A stretch of 64,000 nt of DNA from NCBI RefSeq assembly GCF_900114435.1, contig NZ_FOZK01000002.1, forward strand, positions 1,116,001 to 1,180,000. Direction: 5' to 3'. The notes below the pieces were generated by a model. It was not told the DNA's origin, did no database searches, and worked only from the letters and a program-made list of their open reading frames with translations. Position numbers and translations under genes: made by a program. The stretch is from Halomicrobium zhouii (GTDB lineage Archaea > Halobacteriota > Halobacteria > Halobacteriales > Haloarculaceae). Positions 27,023 through 35,769 of this stretch are shown here, piece by piece. Positions within the stretch are counted from its first letter, which is position 1. Every line of letters starts with the position of its first letter.

Positions 27023-27832
27023 TTACTCCCGGAGCTCGGCCTTCGCCTCGTCGGCATAGGAGTCTGCCAGCCGGGTCGGCTCGGGAAGCTTGTACCCCGC
27101 ACAGCACCCCTCGACGACGTCGGCGGCCGTCGCTGCGCTGAAGCGGTGGCCCGGGCTGACGTACAGCGGGTTGACGTAGCGGTCTGCGTTCGCGTACTGG
27201 CGCGTCTGGAGCGCGTAGCCGATGACCGTCCCCGGGTCGGCCGTCTCGACCTTCGCGTCGGCCTCGATGGGGATACGCGTCCCCACCGCGAACTTCTCGT
27301 CCAGCGACCGCGCCGGCGTGCCACAGAGCAGGCTCTTGGCGACGCCGACCGCCGGCAGGTCGAACAGGAGGCCGACGTGGGTCGCCAGCCCGGCCTCGCG
27401 GAAGTGGATCCGGCCGCTGCCGTCGACCAGCGCGAGGTCGGGCTCGGATTCGAGGGCCTCGAATGCCGCGACGATGGCACCGCCTTCCCGGAAACTGAGC
27501 AGGCCCGGAATGTAGGGAATCTCCGTGTCGACGACCGCCGACACTCGCTCGACCACCTCGTCGCCGCACGAGACGACGACGGCCGACACGGCCCGGTCGT
27601 CGACGAACGCCTGGTCGACGCCGGCGACGAGCGGCGGTTCGGCTGAAGCGTCCGCGGACTCGGTCGACTCACCGAGTCGCTGCTGGTCGGCGTCGTCCTC
27701 GCAGACGAGTGCGGCGTCGAACGAGAAGTCGTCGAGAAAGGTCGCCTGGTCGGCGATGTCGCGCTGGAGGGCCTCCATCTCCTCGCGAGAGAGCGCGGGG
27801 TCGGGGAGGAACTCGGGGCGGACGACCTCCAT
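27023..27832 (-). CDS. nfi: Endonuclease V
   Basis: A 269-residue deoxyinosine-specific endonuclease that nicks one base past a deaminated adenine. Active-site aspartates lie in LVAGVDQAF and LALVDGSGRIHFREAG, and the wedge-like PYIPGLLSFREGGAIVAAFE is clear. GVAKSLLCGTP and YVSPGHRFSAATAADVV are conserved C-terminal segments. An acidic, Ser/Glu-rich insert sits at about residues 46-66, before the first catalytic strand, probably a haloarchaeal surface loop. It is followed by the rhomboid gene 3 bp upstream in coordinates, same strand. Confidence 0.93.
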   Translation of the reverse strand: MEVVRPEFLPDPALSREEMEALQRDIADQATFLDDFSFDAALVCEDDADQQRLGESTESADASAEPPLVAGVDQAFVDDRAVSAVVVSCGDEVVERVSAVVDTEIPYIPGLLSFREGGAIVAAFEALESEPDLALVDGSGRIHFREAGLATHVGLLFDLPAVGVAKSLLCGTPARSLDEKFAVGTRIPIEADAKVETADPGTVIGYALQTRQYANADRYVNPLYVSPGHRFSAATAADVVEGCCAGYKLPEPTRLADSYADEAKAELRE

Positions 27833-27835
27833 CGC

Positions 27836-28765
27836 TCAGAACCGACCGCGGCCGGGCCCCCCAGGACCACCCGGTCCGCCGGGGCCGCGACCGCCGCCGC
27901 CGAACTGGAGTTGCTGTGGGACCCGTTGTTGGCCCTTCATCTTGACTCCGTAGAGCAGACCGATGATCAGGCCGGCGAGATGGCCCATGTTGGCGACGTT
28001 CCCGGTCAGGATGCTCGGTCCCGTTCCGAAGATGCCGCCGACGCTCAGCGCGAAGTAGCCGATGGTGATGACCCAGATCGGGACCGGGATCAGGAACCAG
28101 ATGTAGACGCGGAGACTCGGGTTCAGGACGCTGAGGAAGGCCATGATAGCCAGGCCGGCACCGCTGGCCCCGAGAACTCCGTAGGGGGACCCCTGGAGCA
28201 GATTCAGCGCTATCTGCGAGAGTCCGGCGAGTGCACCTGAGACGATGAAGAGGGCAGTGAAGCGCTTCGAACCGAGGTACCGTTCGACGATCCGGCCGAA
28301 GAAGAAGATGATGATGCTGTTACCACCGATGTGCCAGAAGCCGCCCAGCGAGTGCGAGAAGATCGACGTGAACCAGGTCCAGACGTACTCGGGATGTTGT
28401 GGTGTCAGGACGAAAAGGGCCCTGTAAACGTCGGCTCCGGCGGTGAACGCGACAATATGCTGTAGCAGGAACGTGACCCACATCAGCCCGAGGAACACGT
28501 AGGTCATGTTCCCGCGGAAGTATCCGAACAGTCCACCGGGGCCGGTGTTCAGCGACAGCCGGTCGGCGAGCCCGCCCGACCCGCCGCGGTCCTCGACGCT
28601 GTCGTCGAACCCGCTGTCGAACACCCCGCCAGGATCGTTCCACTGGTCCAGCCCGGGACAGTCGTGCGCCTCGGGAAGCCGGTGTTCGGCGCAGAAGGTC
28701 CCGCCGCAGTGGTGACACTGGTACGGCATGTTCTCACTCTGGCCGCACACGTCGCAACTCGACAT
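27836..28765 (-). CDS. Rhomboid intramembrane protease with AN1-like zinc finger
   Basis: A 309-residue protein. The N-terminal AN1-type finger (CDVCGQSENMPYQCHHCGGT, then FCAEHRLPEAHDC) is followed by an acidic linker and six membrane helices from about residue 90. The rhomboid serine is in GASGAG (about 200) and the histidine in NMGHLAG (about 262), the Ser-His dyad that cuts within membranes. The HIGGN motif of helix 2 (HIGGNSIIIFFFG) is present. The tail is Gly/Pro-rich (GGGGRGPGGPGGPGG). It shares a strand with endonuclease V and likely its transcript. Confidence 0.93.
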   Translation of the reverse strand: MSSCDVCGQSENMPYQCHHCGGTFCAEHRLPEAHDCPGLDQWNDPGGVFDSGFDDSVEDRGGSGGLADRLSLNTGPGGLFGYFRGNMTYVFLGLMWVTFLLQHIVAFTAGADVYRALFVLTPQHPEYVWTWFTSIFSHSLGGFWHIGGNSIIIFFFGRIVERYLGSKRFTALFIVSGALAGLSQIALNLLQGSPYGVLGASGAGLAIMAFLSVLNPSLRVYIWFLIPVPIWVITIGYFALSVGGIFGTGPSILTGNVANMGHLAGLIIGLLYGVKMKGQQRVPQQLQFGGGGRGPGGPGGPGGPGRGRF

Positions 28766-29296
28766 TGATGGGGGTTTAGCGAGGCCGGTGCAAAGGGATT
28801 GTGCTTCGACGGATCCAGCGGCGCCAACCTGGAGTGTGTAGGTCTCCGTGGAAGGGGATTCCCGTTCAGGTCCTGCGGTTTTCTGGTCCGGCTCCTGTTT
28901 TCGGCTGGTGGTCTTGTTCTCGGTCGTGTCCGCTTAGCTGGTGGTTAGCAAAGTGTCTGTAGTGAGCGACCAGGCGGATTCAAGACAGTGACGGAGTAGG
29001 AGACGACAACAACTCGGAAGCCCTCGGTACGCTCGACTCGCGCAGCAAGCCCCGGGATCCTCGTGAGCGAAGCGAACGAGGGCTCGAAAGACGAGCAAAG
29101 CGAGTCTTTCGGTGCCGGAGCACGCCGAGGGCTTTCGACGTCTTGCTGTTAGTGTTCGTTTCGACAGCTCGATCGTGAACCAACAGAGCGAATCACACCC
29201 CTCATGTACGACCGGACCGCCAAACCGAAAGATCATACAATCACGATTTCGAGGCGAGCGAAGCGAGTAAGGCCCCCCGAACCCAAGGAATCGCCA
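28766..29296. other. Divergent intergenic region holding repeat copy C
   Basis: 531 bp between the rhomboid gene and the DUF5788 gene. Copy C of the structured repeat lies at 29016-29136. Bases 28850-28960 are T/G-rich. No supportable ORF on either strand. Confidence 0.6.
29016..29136. repeat. Structured repeat family 1, short copy C
   Basis: The outer stem GGAAGCCCTCGG (29016-29027) pairs with CCGAGGGCTTTC (29125-29136), one G-T pair, matching the termini of copies A and B. The interior is replaced by a short segment carrying the hairpin CGAAAGAC...GTCTTTCG and the sequence GTGAGCGAAGCGAACGAG. It is about 120 bp instead of about 405 bp, so it is an internal-deletion derivative. Confidence 0.65.
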
Positions 29297-29749
29297 ATGA
29301 AGGACTTCGAGCGCAAGCAGCTGCTCGAACGCCTGGACCGGGAGGGCGCGACCGTAGGGGCGTCAATCCCCGAGGAGATCGAGGTCCAGGGCGAGGACCT
29401 CGACCTGCAGTCGTTCGTCTTCGAGATCAAGCGACGGGACACGATTCCCAAGGGCGAACGGGACCGCGTGGAGACGGCGAAGAAGAACCTCCGACGGGAA
29501 CGGTTGCAGCGGCGCCAGCTGATCGAGGACGGCGAGATCAGCTTCGAGGAGGGCGAACAGCTGGTCGAGGACGTCGTCGGGATCGACCGGGCGCTGAACG
29601 CGCTCGAACAGCTCGGACCGGCCAACATCGAGGGCGAGGCGCAGGCTCAGGAGATGGCCGACCGAAAGCGCTGGATGAAGTTCCTGAAGCAGGCGCTGGG
29701 TCACGAGGCGGCCGATTCGGGCACCGGACGAGCGAGCAGGGGCCGATGA
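29297..29749 (+). CDS. DUF5788 family protein
   Basis: A 150-residue helical protein: MKDFERKQLLERLDREGATV, IPEEIEVQGEDLDLQSFVFE, RRDTIPKGERDRVETAKKNL and EEGEQLVEDVVGIDRALNAL. It is conserved in haloarchaea under the name DUF5788; the name is from memory and the function unknown. The charged coiled-coil middle suggests a protein-binding role. It lies 40 bp before polX, so they may share a transcript. Confidence 0.8.
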   Translation: MKDFERKQLLERLDREGATVGASIPEEIEVQGEDLDLQSFVFEIKRRDTIPKGERDRVETAKKNLRRERLQRRQLIEDGEISFEEGEQLVEDVVGIDRALNALEQLGPANIEGEAQAQEMADRKRWMKFLKQALGHEAADSGTGRASRGR

Positions 29750-29789
29750 GCCGGAGCGAGGAACGAACGATGACGGAGAGAGACAGACA

Positions 29790-31538
29790 ATGAGCAGAAA
29801 CGCCGAAATCGCCAGTCGACTCGAAGAGTTCGCCGACCTGCTGGAGGCGAAGGGCGTCGAGTACAAGCCGCGGGCCTACCGCCGGGCGGCAGAGAACGTC
29901 CGGGAGTACCCCGGCGCCATCGAGACCCTCGCGGCGGAGGGAGAGGACGCGCTCGACGACATCGAGGGCGTAGGCGACGCCATCGCGTCGAAGGTCGTCG
30001 AGTACTTCGAAACCGGAGAGATCGAGGAGCTGAACGACCTCCGGGACGAGTACCCGATGGACATCGCCGCCATCACGAGCGTCGAGGGCGTCGGGCCAAA
30101 GACCGCGGGCACGCTGTACGAGGAACTCGACGTCCGGACGCTGGACGACCTGGAGACGGTCGCCGAGGCCGGGGAGATCCAGGAGGTCTCGGGCTTCGGC
30201 GCCAAGACCGAGCAGAACATCCTCGACAACATCGAGTTCGCCCGCCAGACCCAGGAGCGCCAGTTGCTGGGGACGGCGCGTCCCTACGGCGAGAGCGTCG
30301 TGCACTTCCTCGAAGACGTCCCCGCCGTGGACGACGTCGCCCTCGGCGGGTCGCTCCGGCGCTGGAAGGCGACCATCGGCGACGTCGACGTGCTCGTCGG
30401 GAGCGAGGACGGCGAAGCAGTCGTCGAGGCCTTCACCGACTGGCCGGAGGCAGATTCGCTCATCGAGGCCGGCGAGACCAAGGCGAGCGTCCGCGCGGGC
30501 GGCGTCCGCGTCGACCTGCGCGTCGTCGTCCCCGTGGAGTTCGGTAGCGCACTGCAGTATTTCACCGGGAGCAAGGAGCACAACGTCGCCGTCCGGAACA
30601 TCGCCATCGACGCCGGCCTGAAGATGAACGAGTACGGGATGTTCGACGTGAGCGACCTCGACCGCGACGAGGCAGAGGCCGACCAGCGGGCCGGTGAACG
30701 CGTCGCGGGCGACACCGAGGAGTCGATGTACGACGCGCTGGACATGCCCTTGATCCCACCGGAGATGCGGGAGAACCGCGGCGAAATCCAGGCGGCCGTC
30801 GACGGCGACCTCCCGGACCTGATCGAAGAGGGCGACGTCCGCGGGGACCTGCACACCCACACGGAGTGGTCCGACGGCGCGAACACTATCGCCGACCACG
30901 TCCAGGCCGCCGCGGACTTCGGCCACGACTACGTGGGAATCACCGACCACGCAACCGGTCCGGGGATGGTCGGCGGCGTCGGTCTCGACGACGAGGAACT
31001 CCGGGAGCAACTGAGCGAGATCAGGGCCGTCGCCGACGACGCCGCAATCGACGTGTTTGCGGGCGTCGAGGCGAACATCGACGCCGACGGGAACGTCTCC
31101 GTCGGCGACGACCTGCTCGCGGACCTGGACTGCGTCGTCGCCTCGCCCCACTCCGGGCTGGACGGCGACGGCACCGAGCGGCTCGTCGCCGCGGCCGAAC
31201 ACCCCGCCGTCGATATCATCGGCCACCCGTCGGGGCGGATGTTGAACCAGCGCGCTGGCCTCGACGTCGACGTCGAACGACTGGCGACGGCCGCCGCCGA
31301 CCACGGCACAGCGCTCGAAATCAACGCCAATCCCTCGCGCCTTGACCTCTGGGGCGGGGCGGTCAAGACCGCCATCGAGGCGGGCGCGACCATCGCCATC
31401 GATACCGACGCCCACTCGCCGCCGGAGTTCGCCAACGTCCGCTACGGCGTCCACACCGCTCGCCGCGGCTGGGCCGAGGCCGCCGACGTGCTCAACGCCC
31501 GCGACGCCGACGGCGTCCGCGAGTTCCTCCACGACTGA
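29790..31538 (+). CDS. polX: Family X DNA polymerase with PHP domain
   Basis: A 582-residue PolX. Residues 1-100 hold the 8-kDa-like helical region with helix-hairpin-helix motifs (IEGVGDAIASKVVEYFETG, VEGVGPKTAGTLYEEL). About 100-320 is the polymerase-beta-like nucleotidyltransferase with ALGGSLRRWKATIGDVDVLV (GS and DVDVL catalytic aspartates) and a third aspartate in VRVDLRVVVP. About 345-575 is the PHP phosphoesterase/3'-5' exonuclease domain (DLHTHTEWSDG, GVEANID, DCVVASPHSG, IDTDAHSPPE). It acts in gap filling during base-excision repair. Length and domains are typical of archaeal/bacterial PolX. Confidence 0.95.
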   Translation: MSRNAEIASRLEEFADLLEAKGVEYKPRAYRRAAENVREYPGAIETLAAEGEDALDDIEGVGDAIASKVVEYFETGEIEELNDLRDEYPMDIAAITSVEGVGPKTAGTLYEELDVRTLDDLETVAEAGEIQEVSGFGAKTEQNILDNIEFARQTQERQLLGTARPYGESVVHFLEDVPAVDDVALGGSLRRWKATIGDVDVLVGSEDGEAVVEAFTDWPEADSLIEAGETKASVRAGGVRVDLRVVVPVEFGSALQYFTGSKEHNVAVRNIAIDAGLKMNEYGMFDVSDLDRDEAEADQRAGERVAGDTEESMYDALDMPLIPPEMRENRGEIQAAVDGDLPDLIEEGDVRGDLHTHTEWSDGANTIADHVQAAADFGHDYVGITDHATGPGMVGGVGLDDEELREQLSEIRAVADDAAIDVFAGVEANIDADGNVSVGDDLLADLDCVVASPHSGLDGDGTERLVAAAEHPAVDIIGHPSGRMLNQRAGLDVDVERLATAAADHGTALEINANPSRLDLWGGAVKTAIEAGATIAIDTDAHSPPEFANVRYGVHTARRGWAEAADVLNARDADGVREFLHD

Positions 31539-31556
31539 CCCGGGGCCGCTTCTTCC

Positions 31557-32033
31557 ATGCCGGACCGCCTGCTCCTCGATACGATGTGCGGCAAGCTCGC
31601 AACCTACCTGCGAATGTGCGGGTACGACGCCGCGTACGCGCTGGACGCGGGCGAGGGGGAATCGATCGATAGTCGCGACGCCCCCGACGACGACGAGTTA
31701 CTCGCCCGGGCCGACGCCGAGGACAGGACTATCCTCACGCGTGACCGTCGGCTCGCCGACCGGGCCGCCGACGCGGTACTGCTGACTGAGAGAGACGTCG
31801 CGGACCAGCTTCGGGAACTCGCCGACGTCGGGTTCAATCTCGACCTGCCGGACGAACCGTCGCGTTGTGGCAACTGCAACAGCACCCTCGAACCGGTGGA
31901 CGCCACCGAGTCGACGCCGGAACACGCCCCCGACCCGGCCGAGACAGACGTCTGGCGCTGCGTCGACTGTGGTCAGTGCTTCTGGCAGGGCAGCCACTGG
32001 GATGACGTGGCCGAGACGTTGGCGGGCTTGTGA
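31557..32033 (+). CDS. Mut7-C RNase domain protein with zinc ribbon
   Basis: A 158-residue protein. The N-terminal PIN-like Mut7-C fold is shown by LLLDTMCGKLATYLRMCGYD (the DxMxGKLAxxLR pattern), DDELLARADAEDRTILTRDR and AVLLTERDVADQLREL. Acidic residues D8, E/D of the middle and D of TRDR should form the metal site. The C-terminal zinc ribbon is CGNCNSTLEPV with CVDCGQCFWQGSHW. It probably degrades RNA. It follows polX by 18 bp and is likely co-transcribed. Confidence 0.9.
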   Translation: MPDRLLLDTMCGKLATYLRMCGYDAAYALDAGEGESIDSRDAPDDDELLARADAEDRTILTRDRRLADRAADAVLLTERDVADQLRELADVGFNLDLPDEPSRCGNCNSTLEPVDATESTPEHAPDPAETDVWRCVDCGQCFWQGSHWDDVAETLAGL

Positions 32034-32135
32034 ATTGGCCTCTGGAAATCACCACGGCGAGCCGTTTCTCGCTGAACTGTCGGTAAGAGTCCTCCCCGCC
32101 GTCCGAGGCGCGGCTGTGAGGAACGACCGACTCCG

Positions 32136-33206
32136 CTACGTCGACACCCGCTCTGCGATCTCGACGGCGCGCTCCGTCGACCCATCGACGATCACCACGG
32201 TTGTGACGTCGTCCTCGGTCCAGAAGACGGCGGAGCGGTCGCCGAAGTCCGTCACGGACGCGTTCTGCCCGGCGACCTGGACGGTCGAGGCGTTCGCCGC
32301 CTCCCCGCGGAAGCGGTCACTCGTGGTGGAGACGACGGTCACGTTCTCACCGTCGAGGTCGTAGCGCTGGGAGACGACGGTCTCGCCCTGCTGGACGGTG
32401 ACCGTCGCCTCGGAGAAGGTACCTCCATCGAGGCTCGGGAGGTCGATGTCCGTGGCATTCTGGGCCGCTCCGAAATCGTCGTAGCGGTCGAACGACCACG
32501 CAGTCAGCCGGTCCTCGGGCGGCTGGAAGGTGCTCTCGTCGATGCTGACGTCGAAGAACGTCTCCGTGACGTCGACGGTCGTCGTGTTCGTCCCGTCGGT
32601 GGTTTCGGCCCTCAGGACGCGGTAGTCTTCCTGGGCGACCCAGAGCGTCGTGGCGGCGTCGGTGTCGTCATCGCTGGTAGGCCGGAGTTCGAGTTCGTAT
32701 GCGGGGACGCCGTCGACCTCGGTGGTGCCGGCCAGGGTCGCGGAGACGTTGTCCAGCCCGTTCCCATCAGTCGGGACCGTCCACGCCAGCGCGTCGTCGT
32801 CACCGGGACCCAGACGCTGGTCGGACGGTGGCGCGCTGTCCGCGTCCCAGACGAACGCGCCTGCGGGTCCGACCGTCCACGTGACCGACCCGTTCGTCCC
32901 GGACCGGTACGTCTCGTCGCCGCGCTCGACGACGAGTCGCGAACTCTCCGGGTCGGCGACGGCGAAGGAGACGTTCGCCGTGGTCGTCTCAGACGCGTTG
33001 GTCGTGGTGAGGACCGCACGCCCGGCGATGGTGTCCGCACTCTCGTATCGCTGCTCGACGCGGTCGATGATCTCGTCGCCCGTCGGCTGCTGGCGCTGGT
33101 CGACGGCGCCGACGGCGCCTGTCGCGCCGGTCCCGATGCTACCGACGACCACGACCGCCAGGAGCAGGACGGCTGTTGTCCGAACGCTGTGGTGGCGTCG
33201 TTCCAT
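32136..33206 (-). CDS. Exported LolA-like protein
   Basis: A 356-residue protein with a Sec-type signal (residues 11-34, VRTTAVLLLAVVVVGSIGTG). The following beta-rich domain resembles LolA/LolB-type half-barrels: DEIIDRVEQRYESADTIAGR, TANVSFAVADPESSRLVVER, VDGVPAYELELRP, ALWVAQEDYRVLRAET-like strands and FQPPEDRL. Haloarchaea have many such proteins labelled outer-membrane lipoprotein sorting although they lack an outer membrane. It is transcribed away from a MacB-type ABC exporter (33306) and may hand it a lipid or lipoprotein, which is inference. Confidence 0.75.
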   Translation of the reverse strand: MERRHHSVRTTAVLLLAVVVVGSIGTGATGAVGAVDQRQQPTGDEIIDRVEQRYESADTIAGRAVLTTTNASETTTANVSFAVADPESSRLVVERGDETYRSGTNGSVTWTVGPAGAFVWDADSAPPSDQRLGPGDDDALAWTVPTDGNGLDNVSATLAGTTEVDGVPAYELELRPTSDDDTDAATTLWVAQEDYRVLRAETTDGTNTTTVDVTETFFDVSIDESTFQPPEDRLTAWSFDRYDDFGAAQNATDIDLPSLDGGTFSEATVTVQQGETVVSQRYDLDGENVTVVSTTSDRFRGEAANASTVQVAGQNASVTDFGDRSAVFWTEDDVTTVVIVDGSTERAVEIAERVST

Positions 33207-33305
33207 CGGGTGATATTGGCTCGCGGCTGGAAAGTGGATTCTCGCCAGTTACGTGCCACTCGCCCTCGCCAATTCTGATACGGCTCGGCCGCGACGGATC
33301 GACCG

Positions 33306-34010
33306 ATGGGCTCCGCCAGCGCCGCGCCCGTGGTCGAACTCGCCGACGTCCGGAAGACGTACGACGTCGGCGGCGTCGTCGAGGCGATGGCCGGCGTGTC
33401 GCTCTCGCTCGACGCCGGGTCCTACACGGCCGTGATGGGGCCGAGCGGGTCGGGCAAGAGCACCCTGCTCAACCTCGTCGGCGGCCTGGACACGCCAGAC
33501 GAGGGCCGCGTCACCGTCGACGGGCGCGACCTCTCGACGGCCAGCGAGGACGAACTCGCGGCGGTCCGCGGCACAGATGTCGGCTTCGTCTTCCAGACGT
33601 TCAACCTGATGCCGCGGCTCACCGCCGTCGAGAACGTCGCCCTGCCGCTGGTCTTCGACGGCTGGGGCCGCGCCGACCGGACCGAGCGCGCCCGCGACCT
33701 GCTCGAAGACGTGGGGCTGGGCGACCGCCTCTCCCACCTCCCGTCCGAGTTGAGCGGCGGCCAGCGCCAGCGCGTGGCCATCGCGCGTGCGCTCGCGACG
33801 GATCCCGCCATCATCCTCGCCGACGAACCGACCGGCAACGTCGACACGGAGACCGGCGACCGGATCATGGCGCTCCTCGGCGAGTTGCACGCCGATGGCC
33901 ACACTATCCTGCTCGTGACCCACGAGCGCCGCATCGCCGAGCACGCCGAACGTATCGTCCACGTTCGCGACGGAACTATCGAGCGGATAGAGGAACTCGG
34001 AGACCGATGA
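33306..34010 (+). CDS. MacB/LolD-type ABC transporter ATP-binding protein
   Basis: A 234-residue ATPase. Walker A GPSGSGKSTLLNLVGGLD, Q-loop FVFQTFNLMPRLTAVEN, signature LSGGQRQRVAIARALA, Walker B IILADEPTGN and the H-loop LVTHERR are all complete. FQTFNLMPRLTAVENV is typical of the MacB/LolD/FtsE branch. It overlaps the permease gene by ATGA. Confidence 0.95.
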   Translation: MGSASAAPVVELADVRKTYDVGGVVEAMAGVSLSLDAGSYTAVMGPSGSGKSTLLNLVGGLDTPDEGRVTVDGRDLSTASEDELAAVRGTDVGFVFQTFNLMPRLTAVENVALPLVFDGWGRADRTERARDLLEDVGLGDRLSHLPSELSGGQRQRVAIARALATDPAIILADEPTGNVDTETGDRIMALLGELHADGHTILLVTHERRIAEHAERIVHVRDGTIERIEELGDR

Positions 34011-35242
34011 ACCTGCGAGAAGCGGTCTCGATGGCGGTGCGGTCCATCGGGTCCCACAGGCTCCGGTCGATCCTGACCGTCCTGGGTATCGTCATCGGCA
34101 TCGCCTCCGTCGTCACGTTCGCGACGTTCGGTGCCAGCGTCGAGGCGGAGGTCCTGGGGGACCTGGAGGGATCGGGCGCGAACAACGTCTACGTCTTCGC
34201 GTCCGCCGAGGACGGTGACGGCTTCGACCGGGCGCTCCAGCCGCTCTTTACGGCCTACGACGTGAACCAGATCCAGGACATCGACGGCGTCCAGGCCGTC
34301 GTCCCCCAGGGCATCGTCCAGGTGAGCGCCGTCACCCACGGGAACGAGACGGTCGCCAGGCAACAGGTGACGGCGACGGTTCCGGAGACGTTCTCGAACG
34401 GGACGACCGTGGCCGGTCGGCCGTTCGAACTGGGCGCCGCGGAAGCCGTGGTGAACGAAGAGGCTGCGACCGGGTTTCGCGATAACCTCTCTGTCGGCGA
34501 CGAACTGACGCTGGAACTGTCCGACGGCGGGGCCCGGAACGTGACCGTCGTCGGTATCGTCAACGGGACGGCGGGCGAGTTACCCGTCGGCGGGTTCGGC
34601 CAGCAACCCCGGATCTACGTCCCGGCCGACCCGTTCTACCGGACCGTCGTCGAGAGCCCGACCGTCGGCGTCAACCAGCTCGCCTACCCACAGGTGACCG
34701 TCGTCGCCGACCCTGCCCGGACCGAGGCCGTCGAGCAGTCGGTCGCGGTGTACCTGGCGAACGAGTCGGACGCCGGCCAGCTGAAGAGCGACGACGTGGA
34801 GCTCGTCGCCCGGACCAGCGGCGACTTCGCCGAACAGATCGGCGACGTCATCGGCCAGATCACCCGCTTCGTCACCGGCATCGCCGTCATCGCGCTCGTC
34901 GTCGGGGCCATCGGTATCGCCAACATCATGCTCGTCAGCGTCACCGAGCGAACCCGCGAGATCGGGATCATGAAGGCCGTCGGCGCGCGCAACCGCGACG
35001 TCATGCAGCTGTTCCTGTTCGAGGCCGCGCTGCTGGGCCTGGCCGGCTCCGCGGTCGGCGTCCCGCTCGGCCTCGTCGTCGGGTGGGCCGCGACGCGATA
35101 CGCCGAGGTGTCGTTCGCGCTCGCGCCGTTCTGGACGGTCCTCGCCGTCGCCGTGGGAGTGCTCGTCGGCGTCGTCTCGGGGCTCTACCCGGCGTGGCGC
35201 GCCGCCCGCGTCGACCCCATCGACGCGCTGCGCCACGAGTGA
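34007..35242 (+). CDS. MacB/FtsX-type ABC transporter permease
   Basis: A 411-residue permease. One N-terminal helix (LRSILTVLGIVIGIASVVTF) anchors a large extracellular MacB_PCD domain (about residues 45-270), and three helices close the protein (about 288-310, 335-360, 370-392) with VSVTERTREIGIMKAVGARN between the first two, the FtsX hallmark, and the ending YPAWRAARVDPIDALRHE. Such pumps use mechanotransmission to move substrates on the outer face of the membrane. The divergent LolA-like gene suggests an extracytoplasmic partner. Confidence 0.95.
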   Translation: MNLREAVSMAVRSIGSHRLRSILTVLGIVIGIASVVTFATFGASVEAEVLGDLEGSGANNVYVFASAEDGDGFDRALQPLFTAYDVNQIQDIDGVQAVVPQGIVQVSAVTHGNETVARQQVTATVPETFSNGTTVAGRPFELGAAEAVVNEEAATGFRDNLSVGDELTLELSDGGARNVTVVGIVNGTAGELPVGGFGQQPRIYVPADPFYRTVVESPTVGVNQLAYPQVTVVADPARTEAVEQSVAVYLANESDAGQLKSDDVELVARTSGDFAEQIGDVIGQITRFVTGIAVIALVVGAIGIANIMLVSVTERTREIGIMKAVGARNRDVMQLFLFEAALLGLAGSAVGVPLGLVVGWAATRYAEVSFALAPFWTVLAVAVGVLVGVVSGLYPAWRAARVDPIDALRHE

Positions 35243-35292
35243 CGGGGCTACTCCAGAACCACCTTATAGCCCCCTCGTCGTACCAACAGGCG

Positions 35293-35769
35293 ATGGCACT
35301 CTCGGAGGAGGCACGGGAACGGCTCGTGGACGTCGTCGAACTCCAGCCCACGAAGAACGCCGATCTCCAGGACCGGTGGGACATGGAGAGCGGGAGCGAG
35401 GTCCACCAGTTCCTCGAGAACGAACTCAAGGAGTACTACTACCGCAACGAGGACAGCCTCATCTGCGCGACGCCGGAGGCGGTCGAACTGGTCGGCGGCC
35501 CCGACGCCGAAGGGCAGACGATCGCCGTCACTTCCCTCCAGTCGGCGATTCTGGAAGTGATCGCCGGTCCCGACGAAGACAGCCAGAGCGTCGTCTCGGT
35601 GCTCCACGACGTGCGCGAAACGGGCCACGACCCGACCGTCGACGAGGTCCGCTCGGCCCTGCGGAGCCTGGTCGACAAGGGCGTCGTCGAGACGGTCAAG
35701 AAGACGGTGCCGACGTTCCGGCTGGCCGTCGAACGCGACCAGCTCGACGTCGAGACGCTCGACGAGTAA
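35293..35769 (+). CDS. DUF5797 family, winged-helix-like protein
   Basis: A 158-residue protein. LSEEARERLVDVVELQPTKN, then ADLQDRWDMESGSEVHQFLE look like a DNA-binding winged helix. A second helical unit (TVDEVRSALRSLVDKGVVET) resembles another winged helix. Haloarchaeal DUF5797 is the name I recall. It starts 50 bp after the permease with a TATA-like accttatagcc about 28 nt upstream, so it may have its own promoter. Confidence 0.75.
   Translation: MALSEEARERLVDVVELQPTKNADLQDRWDMESGSEVHQFLENELKEYYYRNEDSLICATPEAVELVGGPDAEGQTIAVTSLQSAILEVIAGPDEDSQSVVSVLHDVRETGHDPTVDEVRSALRSLVDKGVVETVKKTVPTFRLAVERDQLDVETLDE

Noticed and set aside
29538-31532. 664-aa minus-strand frame opposite polX
   Set aside because: Antisense shadow of a complete PolX; low-complexity Asp/Val/Gly composition.
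33176-35242. 688-aa frame starting in the LolA-like gene and running through the ATPase and permease
   Set aside because: Its first 270 residues are out-of-frame shadow of the ATPase; only the last 411 residues are the permease, which has its own overlapping ATG at 34007.
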